Shown here: positions 63,924-64,000 of the stretch, piece after piece | How positions within the stretch are numbered: the first letter of the stretch is position 1 | Layout: every line of letters starts with the position of its first letter | Assembly (NCBI RefSeq): GCF_022174665.1 | Contig: NZ_CP076562.1 | Location: forward strand, 1,687,001-1,751,000 | Reading direction: 5' to 3' | From: Eubacterium sp. MSJ-33 | Lineage (GTDB): Bacteria; Bacillota; Clostridia; Lachnospirales; Lachnospiraceae | Length of the DNA: 64,000 nt | Translations under genes and position numbers: made by a program | The notes under the pieces: generated by a model | Database searches by the model: none | Told to the model about the DNA's origin: nothing | The model's input: the letters and a program-made list of their open reading frames with translations, nothing else

Positions 63924-64000
63924 TTATCCCACGCTCTCTTTCATCTCCGCAAGCTTCTTCTCCGCGTCTGCAAGACTCTTCTCATTTACACCAAAATAAT
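63924..64000 (-). CDS. 3' end of a gene cut by the window edge
   Basis: The last 25 codons and stop of a minus-strand gene: YFGVNEKSLADAEKKLAEMK and a short end. A charged helical tail; too short to name. Codon use is good (DAEKKLAEM) and the next gene's start follows within 3 bp, so it is probably the upstream member of the same operon. Confidence 0.55.
   Translation of the reverse strand, partial: YFGVNEKSLADAEKKLAEMKESVG

Overview
The window reads as chromosome of a low-to-moderate GC Firmicute, most probably a Lachnospiraceae-type Clostridium relative. The support is its gene content: DnaD and DnaI helicase-loader proteins, MecA, the tmk-yaaR-holB-ricT neighbourhood, a single-membrane Tad pilus locus without a secretin, strong AGGAGG ribosome binding sites almost everywhere, and several small lipoprotein or zinc-ribbon membrane proteins typical of that family. 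No rRNA, tRNA, CRISPR array or insertion sequence was seen.

Layout. (1) 1-4.9 kb, minus strand: a flavodoxin/SCP2 fusion, dnaX, ybaB, recR and a 6-phosphofructokinase of the mixed ATP/PPi type, with a good promoter upstream. (2) 5.0-14.45 kb, minus strand: a Tad/Flp pilus operon (prepilin peptidase, TadZ-like, TadA, TadB, TadC, Flp pilin, a large DUF5702-like protein, two TadE-like pseudopilins, an FHA protein), headed by a promoter and a roughly 245-nt leader with a terminator-like hairpin. (3) 14.5-26.1 kb: mostly housekeeping (YhcC-like radical SAM protein, trmL, aminotransferase plus Lrp regulator, DUF815 ATPase, AI-2E family transporter, rsmI, trmN-like, ricT, holB, yaaR, tmk). A 35-residue membrane protein gene sits among them. 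(4) 26.2-31.1 kb: DUF1858 protein, a Bax-inhibitor-1 family protein with an Asn/Tyr-rich head, transketolase, mecA, and a small ferredoxin whose promoter carries 7-1-7 Fur-type operators. (5) 31.1-42.9 kb: glycosyltransferase pair with DUF2304, pyruvate kinase, zinc-ribbon and lipoprotein genes, murC, dnaD-dnaI preceded by tandem DnaA boxes, and a long PRPP synthetase.

(6) 43-64 kb is the accessory, envelope-related half: a cytoplasmic-type subtilase, a divergent YfhO / CsbB-like pair (a lipoteichoic acid glycosylation type module), an AT-rich islet with a tyrosine recombinase and an orphan membrane protein, and a minus-strand operon running from about 60.3 to 50.8 kb. That operon encodes a dTDP-3-acetamido-3,6-dideoxyhexose branch (QdtA, QdtB, acetyltransferase), a GtrB-like polyprenyl-phosphate glycosyltransferase, GtrA flippase-like proteins and several multi-spanning membrane proteins. 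Together these look like a three-component system for decorating a cell-surface polymer. One of its membrane genes is broken by an in-frame stop and probably a start-proximal frameshift. Upstream lie a secreted CAP-domain protein with three about 90-residue C-terminal repeats and further membrane and hypothetical genes.

The points most worth following up are the DnaA-box arrays around the helicase-loader promoter, the structured leader and unusual components of the Tad locus (a cysteine-repeat pseudopilin, a TadC with a large outside domain, a probable ATC start), the Fur-controlled ferredoxin and the partly decayed surface-glycosylation operon.
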